From contig CAYSLA010000117.1 in assembly GCA_964431685.1 (NCBI GenBank), forward strand, positions 1-11,045: a DNA stretch of 11,045 nt, given 5' to 3'. Shown here one piece after another: positions 6,896-11,045 of the stretch (positions are counted from its first letter, which is position 1; each line of letters starts with the position of its first letter). Position numbers and translations under genes: made by a program. This DNA comes from CAYSLA01 sp964431685. Its GTDB lineage: Bacteria > Armatimonadota > UBA5829. The notes under the pieces are model-generated. The model saw nothing but the letters and a program-made list of their open reading frames with translations, had not been told where the DNA came from and ran no database searches.

Positions 6896-6924
6896 ACTAT
6901 AGCCCGTCTTTCGCGACGTGTCAA
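6896..6924 (-). promoter_or_regulatory. Strong sigma-70-type promoter for the pseudopilin gene
   Basis: On the minus strand a perfect TTGACA (-35) is followed after exactly 17 nt by TATAGT (-10). The start of transcription would lie near 6888, giving a leader of about 85 nt. A second TTGACA lies 12 bp further upstream (6931-6936), forming a direct repeat with 6-nt spacing. The promoter element is intact although the gene carries a stop codon, which fits a very recent mutation. Confidence 0.6.
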
Positions 6925-7038
6925 TATAGTTGTCAACTGTGTAGCATAAGAGATCGGCACAGCAAGATATGCAGGAAATCGGTATGCGAGTGCATAATTA
7001 TGCCTCAGTGCACACGTTCCCGCAGGAGAGGCCAACAA

Positions 7039-8205
7039 ATGGATACGATAGGACTCAGCGATCTGGCAAAACAATATCGAGCGACGCTTCTGGACGACGT
7101 TATGCCGTTCTGGATGCGCTACGGGTTAGGCAGCGCCGACGGAGCACTCAACAACTGTATCGACGACGATGGCCGCCTCAAGAGTGCGGATCGGTTTATG
7201 TGGAGCCAGGGAAGAGCGCTCTGGGTGTTCTCGGCACTATACAACCGCATTGAGCAAAGACAGGAATGGCTGGATGTAGCTCACCGCGTTTTCGGATACC
7301 TGCGAAACCGCGGCAGGAACAAGCACGGCGACTGGGTCTATCACGTTGACGGCGAGGGCAACATAGTCGAAGGCGACACAAGCATCTACGTCGGAGGATT
7401 TGTGCTTGCGGGACTGTCCGAGTACTTTCGTGCAACACAGAATCAGGACGCTGCGGCGCTTGCCCTGGACACGTATGACCGGTCGTTGGCACGCATCAAC
7501 GCCCCCGGCAGCTACGACATACGACCCTACCACCTGCCCAAGGGGATGAGGAACCTCGGGGTTCGGATGGTATTCACGCTGTACTTCTATGAACTCGGAC
7601 ACACGCTGGGGCGTCCGGACATTATCTCGGAGGCGGCGCGTCTGGGCGATGAGATACTCGGGTTCATCGATCCGACAAGCGGTCTGGGCAGAGAGTTCAC
7701 CCTTCTGGACGGCAACGTCGATGATTCGCCGCTGGGACGCGTCTGCATCCCCGGACACGTGATCGAAGGTCTGTGGTTTTATATCTCGACCACGCTCGCC
7801 GACCGCGGCGACAAGACGACGATTGCGCGATGCTGCGAGCTGATCCGGGCGCACCTGGAAGCCGGCTGGGACAAGGAGCACGGAGGAGTGCGGCTGGCCG
7901 TTGATGCGACCGGGGCGGGTCCGGCAGCCTGGGAGAAAGCCGACTGCAAGCCGATGTGGGCACAGATGGAGTGCCTGGTGGCGACCATGCTCGCGCACCA
8001 GCACACGGGTGATCAATGGTGCATGGAATGGCACGAGAGAATACGCAACTACGCCTATTCGCACTACCCTACGCCCGCGGGCGACTGGACACAATGGCTG
8101 GGGCGGGACAACGCGCCAATTCCTCCGTTTGTGCTCCCAGTTAAGGATCCGTTCCACCTGCCGAGATGCCTGATGTATCTGACAAAGTTTGCGGGTGAGG
8201 GCTGA
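7039..8205 (+). CDS. N-acylglucosamine 2-epimerase (AGE) family enzyme, 388 aa
   Basis: AGE-family enzymes are cytoplasmic (alpha/alpha)6-barrel proteins that epimerise or isomerise sugars such as GlcNAc/ManNAc, glucose/mannose or cellobiose. Characteristic segments are RFMWSQGRALWVFSALYN (52-69, like the family's R-x-W-x-QGR-x-x-W), VEGDTSIYVGGFVLAGLSEY, IPGHVIEGLWF (237-247) with His240 and Glu243 in the conserved GHxxE, GWDKEHGGV, KPMWAQMECLVA, and PFHLPR near the end with His373; two histidines at these places are the acid/base pair in studied members. The length is typical of the family. No signal peptide. The ATG was chosen because AGGAGAGG lies 8 nt upstream; the open frame extends far upstream over the divergent leader but without a Shine-Dalgarno or family sequence. 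The actual sugar cannot be told from sequence. It sits 65 nt before livG and may share its transcript. Confidence 0.9.
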   Translation: MDTIGLSDLAKQYRATLLDDVMPFWMRYGLGSADGALNNCIDDDGRLKSADRFMWSQGRALWVFSALYNRIEQRQEWLDVAHRVFGYLRNRGRNKHGDWVYHVDGEGNIVEGDTSIYVGGFVLAGLSEYFRATQNQDAAALALDTYDRSLARINAPGSYDIRPYHLPKGMRNLGVRMVFTLYFYELGHTLGRPDIISEAARLGDEILGFIDPTSGLGREFTLLDGNVDDSPLGRVCIPGHVIEGLWFYISTTLADRGDKTTIARCCELIRAHLEAGWDKEHGGVRLAVDATGAGPAAWEKADCKPMWAQMECLVATMLAHQHTGDQWCMEWHERIRNYAYSHYPTPAGDWTQWLGRDNAPIPPFVLPVKDPFHLPRCLMYLTKFAGEG

Positions 8206-8270
8206 GCAGACTGCAGATGGGAAGCCGCGGTACGGCTTGTCCTACAATCACACAGCAAGGAACTACTAGC

Positions 8271-9023
8271 GTGAAACAACTGGAGATCAGAGAGCTGACC
8301 AGGGACTTCGGAGGACTGCGGGCCGTGGACAAGGTCAGTTTCGCAGTTGACCAGGGAAGCCTGACCGCCATCATTGGCCCCAACGGGGCCGGCAAGACCA
8401 CGCTGTTCAACCTCATCACAGGAGCTTTGCGGCCAAGCGCCGGCAGCGTTGCGTTCGAAGGAAAGACCCTGTCACCTGCTCCGCACAAGACTGCCAGGGT
8501 GGGGATAGCGCGTACTTTTCAGAATGTGAGGCTGTTCAGTGAGATGACGCTGCTGGAAAACCTGCTCTGCGCCTCCAACACTGATTCATTTCTTCGCGGC
8601 TCTCTGTGGCCGCCATTTCAGCAAGAGAGTGAACGTCTGCGCGTCAAGAAATCCTGCTATATTCTGGAGGATCTGGGACTGTTGGAGGACCGCGAGAGTC
8701 TCGCGGGAGACCTGCCGTTCGGCAGACAGCGACTGGCCGAGATAGCCAGGGCGCTTGCGAGAAAACCACGTTTGCTTCTGCTGGACGAACCGGCTGCAGG
8801 TCTGAACCGCAACGAGACAACCCAGCTCGCCAAGTACATCAGGCATATCGTCAGCTCCGGCGTCACCGTTCTGCTGGTAGAGCACGATATGCAGCTTGTA
8901 ATGAATCTCGCGGAAAGAGTCGTGGTGTTGGAAAACGGCAGGCTGATCGCCGATGGTTCACCAGGCGAGGTTCGGCAAGACGCCCGGGTAGTGCAAGCCT
9001 ATCTTGGGAGCGGGGCATGCTGA
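8271..9023 (+). CDS. livG: Branched-chain amino acid-type ABC transporter ATP-binding protein LivG, 250 aa
   Basis: LivG is one of two different ATPases that drive HAAT-family ABC importers at the inner face of the membrane. Visible motifs are Walker A GPNGAGKT (36-43) followed by TLFNLITG, the Q-loop in ARTFQNVRLF (Gln84), a signature region DLPFGRQRLAEIARALA (147-163; Pro-Phe-Gly replaces the usual Ala/Ser-Tyr-Gly), Walker B LLLLDEP (168-174) followed by AAGLN, and the H-loop VEHDM (His205). Length is normal. The GTG start was preferred over an ATG 18 codons upstream because AAGGA lies 9 nt before it and the family N-terminus starts there. Its stop overlaps livF. The real substrate may be an amino acid, an aromatic or another carboxylate; the family is broad. 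Confidence 0.93.
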   Translation: MKQLEIRELTRDFGGLRAVDKVSFAVDQGSLTAIIGPNGAGKTTLFNLITGALRPSAGSVAFEGKTLSPAPHKTARVGIARTFQNVRLFSEMTLLENLLCASNTDSFLRGSLWPPFQQESERLRVKKSCYILEDLGLLEDRESLAGDLPFGRQRLAEIARALARKPRLLLLDEPAAGLNRNETTQLAKYIRHIVSSGVTVLLVEHDMQLVMNLAERVVVLENGRLIADGSPGEVRQDARVVQAYLGSGAC

Positions 9024-9724
9024 AAGTAGTCAATCTCTCGGCTGGATACGACAAGCTTGCGGTCATCAAGGGCGTATCGATCAATGTGAAAGCGAACGAG
9101 GTAGTCGCCCTCATCGGAAACAACGGCGCGGGCAAGAGCACGCTTATGAAAGCTGTATGCGGGCTGTTGCGCCCAATGGGAGGAAGAGTGCTTCTCGACG
9201 GCCACGACATCGCCGGCAGGTCGCCAGAGAAAACGGCAAGAATGGGGCTTGCGCTTGTGCCGGAATCGCGGGCCTTGTTCTGGGACATGTCTGTCTGCGA
9301 GAACCTACGAGTAGGTGCCTCGGGTCACCGCCTGACGCGATCCGAGATCGCCTGTCGCTTCGATACCGTCTACTCGCTTTTTCCGATGCTGGCCGACAAG
9401 AGAAACTCGCAGGCTGGCGAGCTCAGCGGCGGACAGCAGCAGATGCTGGCTCTGGCGCGGGCCATGATGAGTTCGCCCAGGATTCTGATGATGGATGAGC
9501 CCTCTACTGGACTTGCTCCGATGATGGTGGATGAGCTGTTTGAAAAGGTTGCCTTGCTCAAGAAAGAAGGAATGACTATCCTCCTCGCAGAACAGAATAT
9601 CCACAAGGCTCTGGATGGCGCCGACCGGGGGTATGTTGTGGAAAACGGCAGAATAGTGCTTGAGGACACGGGCCAGGCGCTGAAGTGTTCAGAGCGTGTT
9701 GTGAAAGCGTATTTGGGAGTCTGA
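9017..9724 (+). CDS. livF: Branched-chain amino acid-type ABC transporter ATP-binding protein LivF, 235 aa
   Basis: Second ATPase of the HAAT importer. Motifs: Walker A GNNGAGKS (34-41), LVPESRALFWDMSVCENL (like the LivF VPEGR-x-IFPxMTVxENL, containing the Q-loop region), signature LSGGQQQMLALARA (136-149), Walker B ILMMDEPSTGLAP (156-168), and the LivF-specific AEQN (191-194), where Gln takes the usual H-loop histidine place. The length fits E. coli LivF. The ATG overlaps the end of livG by 7 nt with GGGAG just upstream, so the two are translationally coupled, matching a heterodimeric ATPase. It is followed 34 nt later by the binding-protein gene. Confidence 0.95.
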   Translation: MLKVVNLSAGYDKLAVIKGVSINVKANEVVALIGNNGAGKSTLMKAVCGLLRPMGGRVLLDGHDIAGRSPEKTARMGLALVPESRALFWDMSVCENLRVGASGHRLTRSEIACRFDTVYSLFPMLADKRNSQAGELSGGQQQMLALARAMMSSPRILMMDEPSTGLAPMMVDELFEKVALLKKEGMTILLAEQNIHKALDGADRGYVVENGRIVLEDTGQALKCSERVVKAYLGV

Positions 9725-9758
9725 CCGGCAGACGCCGGGGAAAGGAACGGTGAGCAGC

Positions 9759-10913
9759 ATGATGGGTAAGAGAAGTGGTGTGGGAGTTGCGCTTGCGGCC
9801 GCGTTACTGTTGGGCGCAGCATCGGCATCGTTTGCGGCCAGGGAGATCGTTATCGGGGGCCTTTTTGGGTTGTCGGGGAAGGGAGCTCCTGTGGGTATCG
9901 CCACCCGCGACGTAGCCCGGATGGTAGTCGATGACATCAACCGCAGAGGCGGCATAAACGGCGCCAAGTTGAAGCTGGTGGTGGCTGACACTTCCAGCGA
10001 ACCGGGACAGGCAGTGGTGGCACTGAAGAAACTCATCGACAAGGACAAGGCCGTGGCAATCTGTGGGCCGACCACCACAGGGGAAATAATGGCGTGCCTC
10101 AAAACCATTGAGGACAGCCAGATTCCTGTTGTAGCCTGCGTGGGCGGAGCCGCCGCGGTGGTGCCGGTTGAAGAGCGTAAATGGGTGTTTAAGAGCCCTC
10201 AGAAATCGAGCTCGGCCGTAGCACGCATCTACAAACATTTGAGGGCAGGCAAAGTGACCCGGATAGGTCTCCTCACAGCCACCGACAAGTTCGGAGAGGA
10301 AGGGGAAGCTCTGTTACTAAGTATGGCCAGGGACTATGGGATGAGCGTAGTCGCACACGAGAAGTTCGATCCCAATGACAAGGACATGTCTGTGCAGATC
10401 GGCAAGATCGCTGCCGAGAAACCACAGGCAATGGTTGTCTGGACTATTGGGCCTGCAGGAGGTATCGTGACCAGAAACGCGCGGCAACTCAATGTCGGTT
10501 TCAAGATTGTCCAGTGCCACGGCCAACCTGACCCGGTCTATATCAAACTTGCCGGCAGCGCAGCCGACGGCACGATAATGCCAAGCACGAAGCTGATGAT
10601 CGCCAACCAGCTTCCGGCAAGCGACCGCCAGAAGAAAGTGGTGCAGGAGTTCATCAAACAATTCAACAACAAGAAGCTTGGCGAGATTAGCACACACTCC
10701 GGGTACGCGTGGGATGCGGTTCAGATAATCGCGCGGGGTATCAGGAAGGCCGGAACCGACCCCAACAAGCTGAGAAACGCGATCGAAAACACGCGGGACT
10801 ACGTCGGAGTCAGCGGAATCTACAACATGTCCCCCAAAGACCACTGCGGCCTCGATTCCACTTCACTGGTGATGGTGGAGGTCAAGGGCGGTAAGTGGCA
10901 ACTGATCAAGTAG
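9759..10913 (+). CDS. Periplasmic Leu/Ile/Val-type substrate-binding protein (Peripla_BP_6 family), 384 aa
   Basis: This is the extracytoplasmic receptor that delivers substrate to a LivHMGF-type importer. Residues 1-27 form a Sec signal (KR, then GVGVALAAALLLGAASAS, cut near FAA). There is no lipobox cysteine, so it is likely soluble and points to a cell with a periplasm. The mature start EIVIGGLFGLSGKGAPVG (29-46) is the family hallmark, followed by AARMVVDDINRRGGINGAKL-like sequence, LVVADTSSEPGQAV, the AICGPTTTGE hinge segment, and YAWDAVQIIARGIRKAG near the end. The start is uncertain: ATG at 9759 has AAGGA 12 nt away, a GTG at 9750 has it only 3 nt away, and an ATG at 9762 is also possible. 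Binding-protein genes usually precede livH and livM; here the gene follows livF and the permeases are missing from the window. Confidence 0.9.
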   Translation: MMGKRSGVGVALAAALLLGAASASFAAREIVIGGLFGLSGKGAPVGIATRDVARMVVDDINRRGGINGAKLKLVVADTSSEPGQAVVALKKLIDKDKAVAICGPTTTGEIMACLKTIEDSQIPVVACVGGAAAVVPVEERKWVFKSPQKSSSAVARIYKHLRAGKVTRIGLLTATDKFGEEGEALLLSMARDYGMSVVAHEKFDPNDKDMSVQIGKIAAEKPQAMVVWTIGPAGGIVTRNARQLNVGFKIVQCHGQPDPVYIKLAGSAADGTIMPSTKLMIANQLPASDRQKKVVQEFIKQFNNKKLGEISTHSGYAWDAVQIIARGIRKAGTDPNKLRNAIENTRDYVGVSGIYNMSPKDHCGLDSTSLVMVEVKGGKWQLIK

Positions 10914-10925
10914 AGGTTCTATAGA

Positions 10926-11045
10926 GTGAGCGGATACTGGAACGAAAAAGCGGAGACTATGTCCAGAGACGAGTTGGCAAGTCTTCAACTCGACCGACTT
11001 AAGCAGACGGTCAGGTGGACTTACGAGCACAATAAGTTCCACAGG
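10926..11045 (+). CDS. Phenylacetate-CoA ligase (PaaK)-like AMP-forming acyl-CoA synthetase, N-terminus only
   Basis: Only the first 40 codons are present. They read GYWNEKAETMSRDEL, ASLQLDRLKQTVRWTYEH and NKFHR, which matches the very typical PaaK beginning (W-N-x-E-x-E-x-M-xR-xEL-xxLQ-x-xRLK-x-x-V-xx-x-Y-x-x-V-xF-YR). PaaK-family enzymes activate phenylacetate or other aromatic carboxylates with ATP and CoA in the cytoplasm. The GTG start has GAGG 9 nt upstream, beginning in the stop codon of the binding-protein gene, so the two are certainly in one operon. PaaK-like genes next to LIV-type transporters are a recurring arrangement and hint that the transported substrate may be a carboxylate that is then activated to its CoA ester; this is inference. 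Confidence 0.82.
   Translation, partial: MSGYWNEKAETMSRDELASLQLDRLKQTVRWTYEHNKFHR

Noticed and set aside
6670..7038. N-terminal extension of the AGE-family protein by about 123 codons
   Set aside because: The extension lies over the divergent promoter and the pseudopilin gene, has no Shine-Dalgarno, and is absent from the normal family length; the ATG at 7039 has AGGAGAGG upstream.
7237..8157. 306-codon minus-strand open frame opposite the AGE-family gene
   Set aside because: Antisense shadow; the plus strand carries all AGE-family landmarks over this span.

Overview
The window looks like a chromosomal piece from an uncultured Armatimonadota-like bacterium; a planctomycete-like relative is the main alternative. 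The main clue is the type IV pilin-like gene at 6156-6803 (minus). Downstream of its hydrophobic stretch it has the AILFPVFAQAREKARQ-type helix and it ends with an H-x9-DG motif, a combination I associate with the very abundant pseudopilins of Armatimonadota. A PEP-CTERM protein, a DUF4838 protein and a GH32/43-like beta-propeller fit the same picture. Moderately GC-rich coding sequence with clear Shine-Dalgarno sites allowed most starts to be set by hand.

Left part, all minus strand (1-4978). The edge is occupied by the start of a five-bladed propeller glycosidase-like protein with its own sigma-70-type promoter. Next come a STAS-like protein and a small Cys4 zinc-ribbon protein that overlap by 4 nt. 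A divergent NagB-type sugar-phosphate isomerase/deaminase follows, with a promoter overlapped by two copies of a 9-mer. Upstream of it lies a large secreted DUF4838 (alpha-glucuronidase-like) protein whose frame is broken twice. A 19-bp perfect stem built from 9-nt units sits just behind nagB.

Middle (4979-6900). A gene-poor stretch of about 525 nt is followed by a plus-strand PEP-CTERM protein with a strong intrinsic terminator. Converging on it is a minus-strand H-x9-DG pseudopilin. Its frame is intact except for an amber codon exactly where the near-invariant Glu5 of mature type IV pilins should be.

Right part, plus strand (7039-11045). An N-acylglucosamine 2-epimerase (AGE)-family enzyme is followed by livG, livF (7-nt overlap), a periplasmic Leu/Ile/Val-type binding protein, and the first 40 codons of a phenylacetate-CoA-ligase (PaaK)-like enzyme. 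The LivH/LivM permeases are not in the window.

Taken together the genes suggest a saprophyte handling complex carbohydrates: a secreted DUF4838 protein, a glycosidase-like propeller, and NagB-like and AGE enzymes for (amino)sugars. Beside them is an organic or amino acid uptake operon coupled to acyl-CoA activation. I see no tRNA, rRNA, CRISPR array, transposase or phage gene. I do not find convincing evidence for a wholly new multi-gene system. The strongest oddities are the amber codon in the pseudopilin, the doubly frameshifted DUF4838 gene, the 9-nt-periodic palindrome and the repeat-overlapped nagB promoter.
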